DNA from: Candidatus Nitrosopumilus sp.
GTDB taxonomy: Archaea > Thermoproteota > Nitrososphaeria > Nitrososphaerales > Nitrosopumilaceae
NCBI GenBank assembly: GCA_016784625.1
Contig: JADHUF010000005.1
Location: 1-32,066 of the forward strand
Direction: 5' to 3'
Length of the DNA stretch: 32,066 nucleotides
This document shows, one piece after another, positions 17,376-25,861 of this stretch. Each line of letters opens with the position of its first letter. Position 1 is the first letter of the stretch. Under the pieces are notes generated by a model. It did no database searches. It worked only from the letters and a program-made list of their open reading frames with translations, and was not told the origin of the DNA. The translations under genes were made by a program, and so were the position numbers.

Positions 17376-18773
17376 TTGTCAGAATTAGAAAATCTCATGA
17401 ATAAATTACTTGAGCAAAAACCTGAACTAACAAAAGAGAGTATTGAAGAACAGATCAAGCAAAAAAAAGAAAAAATTGGTGCAGGATATTTGACAGATCA
17501 AGGAGCGTTATTTTTGATAGCATCTGATTATGGGGTGACCTTATCAGAACCACTAAAAATTGAAATGGAGTTAAAGGATCTATATGCAGGGGCAAAAGAA
17601 ATTTCTTTAGAAACAAGAGTTTTGAATCTTTCACCAGCAAAAGAATTTTCAAGAAAAGATGGTTCACCATTTTTCCTAAGAACAATGACAGTATATGACA
17701 CAAATTCTACTGCTAGTGTAAAGTTATGGGATGAAAAAGCAAATTTACCTGGAATTGAAAATCTAAAACCAGGAGATCTAATTAAAATTCTCAAAGCATA
17801 TGTTAAATCTGATCTTGATGGTTCACCAACAATAAACATTGGATCCGGATCAAATATTGAAACTACAGATACAAAAAGTGATATTCCAACCATAGATAGT
17901 ATTACAAAAGATGTTAGTGAATTACAAGAAGGACAAAAAGATCTTGTAATTTCAGGAATGATTGATGGTGTAATTAGTGGGATGGAGTTCACAAATTCTC
18001 GTGGTAAACCTGGAAAAGCCCTTAGAATGAGGCTAAAAGGAAAAGGAGATAATGTAATGAGAGTTGTTTTATGGGGAAAAGATGAATCATCTATTCCAAA
18101 TATAATTTCACAATCAGCCAAAGTAAGATTACTTGGAGTTAAAGTGAAATCAGGAAATCAAGGATTAGAAATTCATGGTAATGATGCAACTATAATTGAG
18201 ATTGAAGGAGGAAAAGAAGCAGAACCAGTAATTGCAAGAGTTCTTACAATATCAGAAACAGAAAATGGTAAAAAAATGATTTTAGCTGTTGATAATAAAA
18301 AGAACGTATACAACATTAGTGATTTTGCAAATTCTACTAGTGTTTGTGTAGAAGGAGATGTAATAGAATGCATGCCATCAAAAGCATATGGAAATTCAAT
18401 TACACTTGATGAAAATTCTTTTGTAAGAAAATTAGATAATGATGAATCAATTCCATCATTATCTCAACTTAGAACAAAAATTAATGACGTAAAAGTAGAT
18501 GGAAGTTATTGTATTGAATCTATAATATTAAAAGTTCCTGAAAGACGCGAAGTTCAAACCAAATCTGGAGAATCAATAGCACTATCAGAAATGTTTGTGG
18601 AAGATGACACAGGTCAAATTTGGGTGAAAGGTTGGAGAAATCAAGCAAGGATAATTGACAAATGTGAGTTAGGAGAAATAGTATCAATCACAGGATTAAA
18701 TGCTAAAGCAGGACTTGAAGGTAGAATAGAGCTATTTCTAACAGCATTTTCTAAAATTACAAAGAAAAATTAA
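17376..18773 (+). CDS. Replication protein A-like single-stranded DNA-binding protein
   Basis: A 465-residue protein built from several OB-folds, as in archaeal RPA. An N-terminal helical part (1-60) is followed by OB-like units, recognisable from repeated VKLWDEKANLPGIENLKPGD and VVLWGKDESSIPNI segments, and a last unit with IWVKGWRNQARIID. Such proteins coat ssDNA in replication and repair. No CxxC zinc ribbon is present. The start is uncertain: TTG at 17376 gives MSELENLM; the next in-frame ATG is at 17397 (MNKLLEQ). An out-of-frame ATG at 17371 hits a stop after five codons. The stop shares TTAA with the facing helicase gene. Confidence 0.88.
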   Translation: MSELENLMNKLLEQKPELTKESIEEQIKQKKEKIGAGYLTDQGALFLIASDYGVTLSEPLKIEMELKDLYAGAKEISLETRVLNLSPAKEFSRKDGSPFFLRTMTVYDTNSTASVKLWDEKANLPGIENLKPGDLIKILKAYVKSDLDGSPTINIGSGSNIETTDTKSDIPTIDSITKDVSELQEGQKDLVISGMIDGVISGMEFTNSRGKPGKALRMRLKGKGDNVMRVVLWGKDESSIPNIISQSAKVRLLGVKVKSGNQGLEIHGNDATIIEIEGGKEAEPVIARVLTISETENGKKMILAVDNKKNVYNISDFANSTSVCVEGDVIECMPSKAYGNSITLDENSFVRKLDNDESIPSLSQLRTKINDVKVDGSYCIESIILKVPERREVQTKSGESIALSEMFVEDDTGQIWVKGWRNQARIIDKCELGEIVSITGLNAKAGLEGRIELFLTAFSKITKKN

Positions 18774-21508
18774 GAATCCCAAAAACCTCTTGTTACAACA
18801 TATTGTCTCTCAGCTTCATAGATTTGCTTGAATAGATATTCGTCATCCACCATATTTCTCAATATTCTTGCAGCAGTATCTGCTCCAACACCATAACCAG
18901 ATAATACAGTAATAGCAGTCTTACCAAAATTTCCTATTAAAGAGGAGACCTTCCATGCACGCTCAAATTTGTGTTTTTCATCTGAAGATAATTTTTTTCC
19001 TACATATTTTTTTTGAATGATTTTTTGTAAATCATAATCAGAATAATAAGTGGCAGTAATTTGTCTGGCTTTACAGTATGGGCATATCAAGACACCTTTG
19101 ACTTCATTAGTTTCTACTACACGTTCCCATTTTCCACACCTAGCACAAATTAAACGATGTTTAGTCTTTGCAAGTCTTGCTTTGACAAGATCAATAATTC
19201 CTTTATCAAGATTTGCTGGAGCTGCATAATATTTTGCAGTATGATCTAAAATTGGTTCTGCTAATTTTGAAAAGGTATCAACTTCTAACCATTTAACAGA
19301 AATTTTATTTTCACGTATTTTGTTAAGTATTGTTTCAGAATTTTTTAAATCATATTTATCATGAAACAATTCTCTTAATGCTTCATGTACAAGTGGAGTT
19401 TTTGAATAACGTTCATATAAAAATCTGGCAGATTTTCTTTCATAAATTGCACCACGTCCTACTATTCCAAATTTTTTTGCAACACACCATGTTCTCCAAT
19501 TAACATTATGAGTTCCAGTTAAAGAAGCAGTAACTATTGAATAAAGATCATAGTCATCGTTTAGAACTTCAATACAAAGTTTTTCAGAAATTCGTGATCT
19601 AGAAGATAAAACAATTCGATATCCATCTGAACGAGAGTCAACAATTGAACCTAATAGAGAAGATAGCATGGAAGAAAGTAAAGTTGATAGAGTAGAATTA
19701 ATTTTTGTGCCAAAACAAGAATGGATTACAATTGAACCTTGTGATTTACTTGATTCAATAACAATATGATCTTCATCTGGAATATCAAAATTTAATTTTT
19801 CAATTGTTTTATTGATTAATTTTACAGAACCATTTTTTACTCGTGTACGAAAAGTTCCTACTTTTTGTGCAGTATTATAATCAATTGGGATACTTTCACC
19901 TTCCCAATATGGAACAGTAATTCCTCCTCCTCTAAATGGTTCAACATTCACAGTGAATGATTTTTCATCTACATTTAGTATTCTCCATTGCGAGCCTTTT
20001 AGTACAAAAATATTACCAGAATCTCCAAAATCACCTACGAATCTTTGATCTAATGAACCAATGATTTTTTTTCCAACACTATCAAAGACTTTGAATTTGA
20101 GAATATCAGGAATTGTTGAAAGATTCTCAAAATAATATTTGAAAGCACGCCCTTTCTTCCAAAAAGTCATTTTTGTTCTATCAAAAAAAATCAGATAGTT
20201 TGAATCAAGTAAATCTAATACTTCAACTAATTCTTCTAGTTGCAAATTTCGAAACGGGTAAGCTTTTGTTACCAATTCAAAGGCATTCTCAACTGTAATC
20301 TCTCCACTCTGCATTGATAATCCAACTAAATGATGAGCCAAAACATCAAGAGAACCATCATGGATTTTTTGTTCTTCAATTGAACCTTCTTGAATACGCT
20401 CAAGTATAGCTCGTGCTTCAAATTCATCATCAGAATTATTTGTTATAATAAGACCTTTGGCTGATGCATCTCGATTATGTCTACTTCTTCCTATTCTTTG
20501 AATTAATTTTGATACTTGTCTAGGAGAGCCATAATGAATTACTAATTCAACTGAACCAATATCTAATCCTAATTCTAGTGAAGATGTACATACAACAATA
20601 CCTCGTTTTCCTTCTCGTAAAGTAAGTTCAGTTTCTTCTCTAACTTCTTTTGATAGAGATCCATGGTGTAATTCAATGGCTATAGATGATTTTTCTTTTA
20701 AAATTGAAGCTAAAAATTCTGCTTCACCTCTAGTATTAGTAAATAGTAGTATTGGAGAATCCAAATCCAGTTCTAAGACATATTCAATTATTTTTTCTGC
20801 AACATCAGAGATTGTTCCTTCAACATACTTTATTTCTACATCATATTTCCTTACTGATTTATCTCTAATAATCGCACATTTTCTTTTGGTGCCTACAACA
20901 AATTTTCCTGCTTCTTCAAAATTTCCAACGGTAGCAGATAATCCTATTTTTGTAAGAGGGTATTTAGAATTAAATTCTAATCTTTCAATGCTTAGTGATA
21001 ATTGAGAACCTCTTTCACTAGCCAGTAATTCATGAACTTCATCAATTACAACCCATTCCAAATCAGATAATGCATCTAGCATTTTGATTTGTGTTAATAG
21101 AATTACAAGGGTTTCAGGTGTTGTAATTAGAATGTCTGGAGGGTTATCTCTGATTTTTTTTCTATCTTTTTGAGAAGTATCTCCATGCCTAATTTCAATA
21201 GATAATTCATTTTCATGTGCATATTTTGTAATTCTTCGAAATACATCGCGGTTTAATGCACGTAAAGGAGTGATGTAAATAATTTTTATTTTTCCACTCT
21301 TTTTTGAATTTTTTAAAAGAGAAAAGATTGGAATTACAGAACATTCAGTTTTTCCTGAACCTGTAGGAGCAATTACAAGACAATCTTTTTTTTGTAAAAT
21401 AATTGGAGAAGCTTTTTTCTGAATTTCAGTTAGTTTAGAAAATCCAAATTTCTCAAACAGAGATTCAAGAATCTGTTTTGTCTGTGGATTTTGATCTTGA
21501 TCTTTCAT
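18770..21508 (-). CDS. Lhr-family (large helicase-related) superfamily 2 helicase
   Basis: A 912-residue SF2 helicase of the Lhr group. Walker A is APTGSGKTE (47-55), followed by TTPETLVILL, the Walker B variant DEVHEL, SATVGNFEEAG, TNTRGEAEFLA and motif VI QRIGRSRHN. The long region after the RecA domains matches the winged-helix and Lhr-core parts. A four-cysteine element (CARC...CPYC, about residues 803-830) near the C-terminus looks like a zinc finger. Archaeal Lhr proteins unwind DNA and branched structures in repair. The gene follows radB-like and a small membrane ORF on the same strand, and its stop overlaps the RPA stop. Confidence 0.92.
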   Translation of the reverse strand: MKDQDQNPQTKQILESLFEKFGFSKLTEIQKKASPIILQKKDCLVIAPTGSGKTECSVIPIFSLLKNSKKSGKIKIIYITPLRALNRDVFRRITKYAHENELSIEIRHGDTSQKDRKKIRDNPPDILITTPETLVILLTQIKMLDALSDLEWVVIDEVHELLASERGSQLSLSIERLEFNSKYPLTKIGLSATVGNFEEAGKFVVGTKRKCAIIRDKSVRKYDVEIKYVEGTISDVAEKIIEYVLELDLDSPILLFTNTRGEAEFLASILKEKSSIAIELHHGSLSKEVREETELTLREGKRGIVVCTSSLELGLDIGSVELVIHYGSPRQVSKLIQRIGRSRHNRDASAKGLIITNNSDDEFEARAILERIQEGSIEEQKIHDGSLDVLAHHLVGLSMQSGEITVENAFELVTKAYPFRNLQLEELVEVLDLLDSNYLIFFDRTKMTFWKKGRAFKYYFENLSTIPDILKFKVFDSVGKKIIGSLDQRFVGDFGDSGNIFVLKGSQWRILNVDEKSFTVNVEPFRGGGITVPYWEGESIPIDYNTAQKVGTFRTRVKNGSVKLINKTIEKLNFDIPDEDHIVIESSKSQGSIVIHSCFGTKINSTLSTLLSSMLSSLLGSIVDSRSDGYRIVLSSRSRISEKLCIEVLNDDYDLYSIVTASLTGTHNVNWRTWCVAKKFGIVGRGAIYERKSARFLYERYSKTPLVHEALRELFHDKYDLKNSETILNKIRENKISVKWLEVDTFSKLAEPILDHTAKYYAAPANLDKGIIDLVKARLAKTKHRLICARCGKWERVVETNEVKGVLICPYCKARQITATYYSDYDLQKIIQKKYVGKKLSSDEKHKFERAWKVSSLIGNFGKTAITVLSGYGVGADTAARILRNMVDDEYLFKQIYEAERQYVVTRGFWDS

Positions 21509-21584
21509 AAATCATAATACCTACTAGTCCAAGTGCAAATAAAACTAAAGTAATTATTGGAATTGAATCATAAATTGCTGCCAT
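21465..21584 (-). CDS. Small single-pass membrane protein (39 aa), unknown
   Basis: A short ORF starting MAAIYDSIPIITLVLFALGL. A ~19-residue hydrophobic stretch (about 8-25) is followed by basic residues (YERSRSKS), the pattern of a single membrane helix with a positive cytoplasmic tail. It begins 22 nt after the radB-like stop, and its last 44 nt overlap the start of the Lhr gene in another frame. Position between two co-directional genes and clean TM topology support a real gene. I know no family for it, and chance remains possible at this length. Confidence 0.5.
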   Translation of the reverse strand: MAAIYDSIPIITLVLFALGLVGIMIYERSRSKSTDKTDS

Positions 21585-21606
21585 TGGTAAACTTCATGAT
21601 TGACCG

Positions 21607-22266
21607 TTAAATATCTTCAGAATAGTCAGATAATCCTGAAACATGTATTTTGTAAGAAAAGTATTCTTTGTTTAATGCCCAATAAATTATTCCTTTAAAT
21701 TTTGATGAATTTTTAGAAAGTTGAATTTTGATGTGAGTAAAAGGATCAATGGCACTTTTCATATTTTCTACTTCTTTACCTTCTATTGTTCTAATCATAT
21801 TAGTAACAACAATAGGAATTTTTTTTGTAATTGCAAATTTTGATAATTCATGCATGTATTTCATAAATAATGAATTTTTTTCAAAAGTGGATTCATCTTT
21901 TTGATATTCATATGAAAACAAATCAGTTACATTATCAATTACAATTAAAGAGAAATCAGTACTTTCAAGATTTTGTATAGATTTTATTTGTTCTGAGGTG
22001 TTTGTTATTCTAGATACTGTAATTCGTTCTAGAAAATTTAATTGTTTTTCAGATTGTTTTTGAATTTCCAGTATTCGTTCAGGTCTGAATTCACCTGTTG
22101 TGTCCAAATACAGAACATTTCCACCATTTTTAATTGAATTTACTGATAATTGTAATAATAGTTGGGTTTTACCTGTACCATTTGCACCAAAAATATCTAC
22201 GATCACACCATCAGGAATTCCTCCTGCCAAAAATTTATCCAATTTTTGTAAACCAGTAGAGATCAT
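21607..22266 (-). CDS. radB: RadB-like RecA-family ATPase
   Basis: A 219-residue RecA/RadA-fold protein. It starts MISTGLQKLDKFLAGGIPDG, the typical RadA/RadB core opening without the N-terminal HhH domain. Walker A is GANGTGKT (27-34) and Walker B is the hydrophobic FSLIVIDNVTDLF. This size and lack of N-domain match RadB, the archaeal recombination mediator/paralogue of RadA. The frame extends upstream to 22311, but those 15 residues (MKFFKFFLFFLIIIQ) are an AT-rich artefact; the ATG at 22266 gives the family N-terminus and lies near the start predicted from the upstream TATA box. It leads the group radB-smORF-lhr. Confidence 0.85.
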   Translation of the reverse strand: MISTGLQKLDKFLAGGIPDGVIVDIFGANGTGKTQLLLQLSVNSIKNGGNVLYLDTTGEFRPERILEIQKQSEKQLNFLERITVSRITNTSEQIKSIQNLESTDFSLIVIDNVTDLFSYEYQKDESTFEKNSLFMKYMHELSKFAITKKIPIVVTNMIRTIEGKEVENMKSAIDPFTHIKIQLSKNSSKFKGIIYWALNKEYFSYKIHVSGLSDYSEDI

Positions 22267-22293
22267 TTGTATAATTATTAGAAAAAAAAGAAA

Positions 22294-22302
22294 AAATTTA
22301 AA
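22294..22302. promoter_or_regulatory. Overlapping divergent TATA boxes (radB-like / LSm)
   Basis: The sequence aaatttaaa contains TATA-like elements readable on both strands. Its centre is about 32 nt from the radB-like ATG (22266), and about 38 nt from the leader ORF ATG (22337) on the other side. One element may serve both directions. Confidence 0.4.
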
Positions 22303-22318
22303 GAATTTCAATTTTCAT

Positions 22319-22326
22319 AAAGGAGG
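22319..22326 (+). promoter_or_regulatory. Strong Shine-Dalgarno before the LSm leader ORF
   Basis: The sequence aaaggagg is a full anti-16S match, ending 10 nt before the ATG at 22337. It stands out because most genes in this window appear leaderless and lack such a site. Confidence 0.55.
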
Positions 22327-22336
22327 CAAGGCTTTT

Positions 22337-22375
22337 ATGCCAGAGAAAAAGGTTGCAAGACAAGTGAACAATTAG
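22337..22375 (+). CDS. 12-codon leader ORF coupled to the LSm gene
   Basis: The ORF reads MPEKKVARQVNN and stops in TAG at 22373-22375. The last base of the stop is the first base of the LSm GTG start (TAGTG), so the two are joined by a 1-nt overlap. It has a strong Shine-Dalgarno upstream, whereas the LSm start has none of its own. This is the layout of a translated leader that hands ribosomes to the next gene. It could also be chance. Confidence 0.45.
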   Translation: MPEKKVARQVNN

Positions 22376-22620
22376 TGTCTCAACCAAATAGTGCAAAAAG
22401 ACCTTTAACAACTCTTCAAAAAAGTACGAAAAAGAAAGTTACTGTAAGACTGAAAAATGAAGTAGAATACAAAGGGAAAATGGATAATGTTGATTCATAC
22501 ATGAATTTGATTATGACTGATGCTGAAGAACTGCATGATGGTAAAACAATTGCAAATTATGGTAGAGTAATTGTAAGAGGCAATAATGTGTTATTCATCA
22601 AACTAGAAAATGATCTCTAG
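22375..22620 (+). CDS. Sm-like archaeal RNA-binding protein (LSm)
   Basis: An 81-residue LSm/SmAP protein; these form ring hexamers or heptamers that bind U-rich RNA. After ~18 basic residues the Sm1 motif appears ([26 protein letters not shown]), followed by Sm2 ([13 protein letters not shown], about residues 63-75) with the conserved Arg-Gly core. The length is normal. The start is GTG; the frame is open upstream to 22321 with no ATG. metK begins 14 nt downstream on the same strand. Confidence 0.93.
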   Translation: MSQPNSAKRPLTTLQKSTKKKVTVRLKNEVEYKGKMDNVDSYMNLIMTDAEELHDGKTIANYGRVIVRGNNVLFIKLENDL

Positions 22621-22634
22621 TCAGTAGTGGTTTT

Positions 22635-23801
22635 ATGACTAATAATTTCTTATTTACATCAGAATCAGTAACAGAAGGACATCCAGACAAAGTATGTGAT
22701 AACATTTCTGATGCATTCTTAGATGAATATCTCAAACAAGACCCAGATTCAAGAGTAGCAGTTGAAACTATGGTAACTACAGATTTTGTAGCAGTGTCTG
22801 GAGAGGTTACATCTAAAGCAGATTTTGATCAAAAAGCTCAAGAAGAATTAGTTAGAAAAACAATTAGAGAAATTGGCTATGATAACAAAGACTTGATGTT
22901 TGATGCAGATACTTGTCAAGTTAATTTAAGATTGCATTCACAAAGTCCAGATATTAGTCAAGGTGTAACAGCTACTGAGGAGAAAGAACAAGGTGCAGGA
23001 GATCAAGGATTAATGTTTGGTTATGCTACAAACGAAACTAAAGAATTAATGCCTATGCCAATTTTATTAGCACACAAACTTATTCAAAAATTATCACAAG
23101 TTAGAAGAGATAAAACGTTACCATGGGTTAGACCAGATGGTAAATCACAGGTATCTGTAAGATATGAAGATAACAAACCAACAAAGATTGAAACAGTTGT
23201 AGTTTCAACACAACATGCTCCAGAGATTTCTCAAGAGGAGATTACAAGAGGGATTATTGATAAAGTAATCAAACCAGTTTTAGGTGATCTTTGGAATGAT
23301 GAAATCAAAATTCACATAAATCCTACTGGAAAATTTGTAATTGGTGGTCCACATGGAGATGCAGGCTTAACAGGAAGAAAAATTATTGTTGATACTTATG
23401 GTGGATTTGGAAGACATGGAGGAGGAGCTTTTTCAGGAAAAGATCCTTCTAAGGTAGATAGATCTGCATGTTATATGTCCAGATACATTGCAAAAAATCT
23501 TGTTGCATCAGGCTTAGCTGACAGATGTGAGGTACAACTTGCATATGCAATAGGAGTAGCTGAACCAGTATCACTGTATGTTAATACATTTGGAACAAAT
23601 AAAATTCCAGAAAATCAGATTGAAGAACTAGTTAGAAAGAATTTCGATATGAAACCAACAGGGATTATCTCACAATTAGATTTGAAGCGACCAATTTACA
23701 AAAAAACTGCATCATATGGTCATTTTGGAAGAAATGAACCTGAATTTACTTGGGAAAAAACAGACAAGGCAGAAATATTAAAGAAATCTGCGGGTCTTTA
23801 A
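22635..23801 (+). CDS. metK: S-adenosylmethionine synthetase, bacterial/eukaryotic type
   Basis: A 388-residue methionine adenosyltransferase making SAM from methionine and [11 protein letters not shown] at 15-22 holds the N-terminal catalytic His. [12 protein letters not shown] (about 117-128) and [17 protein letters not shown] (about 262-278) are the two signature motifs of the bacterial/eukaryotic MetK family. It is not the divergent archaeal MAT found in most euryarchaea and Crenarchaeota. It supplies SAM also for the corrin methyltransferases encoded a few genes away. It lies 14 nt after LSm, and its 3' end overlaps the facing epimerase gene by 24 nt. Confidence 0.97.
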   Translation: MTNNFLFTSESVTEGHPDKVCDNISDAFLDEYLKQDPDSRVAVETMVTTDFVAVSGEVTSKADFDQKAQEELVRKTIREIGYDNKDLMFDADTCQVNLRLHSQSPDISQGVTATEEKEQGAGDQGLMFGYATNETKELMPMPILLAHKLIQKLSQVRRDKTLPWVRPDGKSQVSVRYEDNKPTKIETVVVSTQHAPEISQEEITRGIIDKVIKPVLGDLWNDEIKIHINPTGKFVIGGPHGDAGLTGRKIIVDTYGGFGRHGGGAFSGKDPSKVDRSACYMSRYIAKNLVASGLADRCEVQLAYAIGVAEPVSLYVNTFGTNKIPENQIEELVRKNFDMKPTGIISQLDLKRPIYKKTASYGHFGRNEPEFTWEKTDKAEILKKSAGL

Positions 23802-24647
23802 TAATTCAATAATTGATTGAAATTTTATTTCAGTTATTTTTTTTAATTTATTATGATTTCCTTTAAAATTACCAATTAAGATATTTAGATCATCAACTCC
23901 AAAATCAGACTTGGAATTAGTTATTGCATTATGATAAGCATCTTCCAGATTAATTTTTTTTATGTTTATTTTAGTTCCTTTAGAAAAAAGTCTAACATAT
24001 TGCTCAAAAGTAATATAATCTGGACCAACAAGATCAATAATTTTATTTCTAAATTTTGGTTGAAGAGTTGATTGAAAAAGAATTTGCACTACGTCTTTAA
24101 TGTAAATTGGTTGAATTGAATAATTTCCAGATCCTGGAATCTCAATTTTACCTTTTTTAATTTGTTTTTTCAGGTATTTTGTGAATAGATCATTTTTTCC
24201 AACTATATAGGATGGTCTAAAAATTGTATAATCTAGTCCAGAATTTACAATTAGTTGTTCTGCTTTATATTTAGAAATAAAATATCCTGATGAAGTATTA
24301 GGAGAAACACCAAGACCACTTGTAAAAATAAATTTAGTAATTTTTGCTTTTTTACTCAAATTTAGAATATGCTTTGTAAATTCAACATTTACCATATTAT
24401 AATCAGTTTTGATGGATTGTTTTCCAATTCCAACAAGATGAATCAATGCAACTGAATTTTTAATTTTTGAAAGAATCTCTTTTTCATTATAATTTTTTGA
24501 AACAATTTTCATCTCATTTTTAAATTGTTTAAAATCATTTCTGGATATTGAAATTAATTTAATATTTTTTTCAGATAGGTGTTTTCTAAGATTTCTTGCA
24601 ACAAATCCATTTGCCCCAGTAACAACAATTTGATTATTTTTAACCAT
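23778..24647 (-). CDS. NAD(P)-binding SDR protein, epimerase/NDUFA9-like
   Basis: A 289-residue atypical short-chain dehydrogenase. [17 protein letters not shown] at 8-24 is the nucleotide-binding loop (TGxxGxxG-like, with Ala for the last Gly). [20 protein letters not shown] carries the YxxxK pair. The pattern resembles NAD-dependent epimerase/dehydratases and the NDUFA9-like subgroup; substrate unknown. The ATG at 24647 is preceded by a TATA-like box (24670-24677, minus) about 27 nt upstream. Its last eight codons overlap the metK 3' end. Confidence 0.85.
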   Translation of the reverse strand: MVKNNQIVVTGANGFVARNLRKHLSEKNIKLISISRNDFKQFKNEMKIVSKNYNEKEILSKIKNSVALIHLVGIGKQSIKTDYNMVNVEFTKHILNLSKKAKITKFIFTSGLGVSPNTSSGYFISKYKAEQLIVNSGLDYTIFRPSYIVGKNDLFTKYLKKQIKKGKIEIPGSGNYSIQPIYIKDVVQILFQSTLQPKFRNKIIDLVGPDYITFEQYVRLFSKGTKINIKKINLEDAYHNAITNSKSDFGVDDLNILIGNFKGNHNKLKKITEIKFQSIIELLKTRRFL

Positions 24648-24669
24648 AGAAACCCCAAGTTATTTTTAA

Positions 24670-24677
24670 TTTTAAAT
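24670..24677 (-). promoter_or_regulatory. TATA-like box for the SDR gene
   Basis: Minus-strand atttaaaa is centred about 27 nt before the ATG at 24647, predicting a leaderless mRNA. Confidence 0.4.
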
Positions 24678-24711
24678 CTATTTAGAAGATTTTGAATATT
24701 AAGCAAACAAG

Positions 24712-24719
24712 AATTAATA
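24712..24719 (+). promoter_or_regulatory. TATA-like box for the cbiD-cbiG-cbiX-cbiC genes
   Basis: The sequence aattaata is centred about 26-27 nt before the cbiD GTG at 24742, which supports that GTG as a leaderless start. No cobalamin-riboswitch-like structure was seen in the 94-nt gap. Confidence 0.4.
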
Positions 24720-24741
24720 CACTAAAACGAATACAACAGGT

Positions 24742-25830
24742 GTGGGAGAAGAAAAGGTGAATCTAAGAACAGGTTACACTACTGGAAGCTCAGCAACTGC
24801 TGCAGCTAAAGCCGCATTATTATCAATAATTAATCAACAAAAAATAGAAAATGTAGATATTTTATTACCTAAAAAAACTTCAATTCAAATTCCAATACAT
24901 TATTGTGAATTTGGATTAAACAAAGCAAAATGTTCTGTCATTAAAAATGGTGGAGATGATCCTGATGTCACTCATGGTGCAGAAATTATAGTTGAACTAT
25001 CATTTACAGAAAAAGTAAATGAGATTGATATTGATGGTGGAGAAGGAGTAGGTATAGTTACCAAACCTGGTTTAGGTTTAGAAATTAACAAACCGGCAAT
25101 TAACCCTGTTCCCAAAAAAATGATTCTTGAGAATTTAAGAGAAGTTGGAGAAAAAGTTCTTGTAAAAAAAGGAATTAGGGTTGTGATCTCAGTTCCTAAG
25201 GGAAAAGAATTAGGACCTAAAACAGATAATCCAAGATTAGGAATTCAGAATGGAATTTCTATTTTAGGAACTAGTGGAATTGTTATTCCATTTTCTACAG
25301 CATCTTATGCTGCATCAATTAGACAGAATTTGGACGTATCAATTGCAATGGGAGACAATACAGTGGTATTAACAACAGGTGGAAGAAGTGAAGATTTTGC
25401 AAAGAAAATAGTTGATTTACCAGATCATTGTTTTGTGCAGATGGGGGATTTTTCAGGATATACAATTCAGCAGTGTGGTAAAAAAAATATCAAAAAAGCA
25501 TATGTCGTTGGTTTTATTGGAAAACTTGCAAAGATGGCTGCAGGAGTAAAACAAACTCATGTAAAAGGTTCAAAAGTAGATATGAGTTTTTTAGCTGAAC
25601 TGGCCAAAAAATCTAATGCAGATAAAATGGTAGTTGACAGCATTAAAAAAGCAAATACAGCAAGACATGTTTCTGAAATAATTCAAGAAAATAATGTGAA
25701 AGGATTTTTTGATTTGATTTGTGGTGAGACCTATAAACACATGAGAAATCACTGTGAGGAAAAAGTCCCAATTGATGTAATATTATTTGATTTTAATGGA
25801 AAAATTTTGGCTAGAAAATCAGAAGAGTAA
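24742..25830 (+). CDS. cbiD: Cobalt-precorrin-5B C1-methyltransferase
   Basis: A 362-residue CbiD, the SAM-dependent enzyme that methylates C1 of the corrin ring in the anaerobic (early-cobalt) cobalamin pathway. RTGYTTGSSATAAAKAAL near the N-terminus is the family signature. GGDDPDVTHG and the GGRSEDFAK segment also match, as does GFIGKLAKMAAGVKQTH. The start is GTG at 24742 (MGEEKVNLRTG); a second GTG at 24757 is possible, but the promoter spacing favours the first. It is the first gene of a four-gene rightward cobalamin group. Confidence 0.95.
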   Translation: MGEEKVNLRTGYTTGSSATAAAKAALLSIINQQKIENVDILLPKKTSIQIPIHYCEFGLNKAKCSVIKNGGDDPDVTHGAEIIVELSFTEKVNEIDIDGGEGVGIVTKPGLGLEINKPAINPVPKKMILENLREVGEKVLVKKGIRVVISVPKGKELGPKTDNPRLGIQNGISILGTSGIVIPFSTASYAASIRQNLDVSIAMGDNTVVLTTGGRSEDFAKKIVDLPDHCFVQMGDFSGYTIQQCGKKNIKKAYVVGFIGKLAKMAAGVKQTHVKGSKVDMSFLAELAKKSNADKMVVDSIKKANTARHVSEIIQENNVKGFFDLICGETYKHMRNHCEEKVPIDVILFDFNGKILARKSEE

Positions 25831-25861
25831 GGTATTTTATTAAATTTAGAAAGTTTTGATT

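Noticed and set aside
22267..22311. N-terminal hydrophobic extension of the radB-like protein
   Set aside because: The extra Phe/Leu/Ile-rich residues come from the AT-rich promoter; the ATG at 22266 fits the RadB opening.
24648..24741. Cobalamin riboswitch upstream of cbiD
   Set aside because: The gap is only 94 nt, is AT-rich, is filled by two divergent promoters, and shows no B12-box-like sequence.
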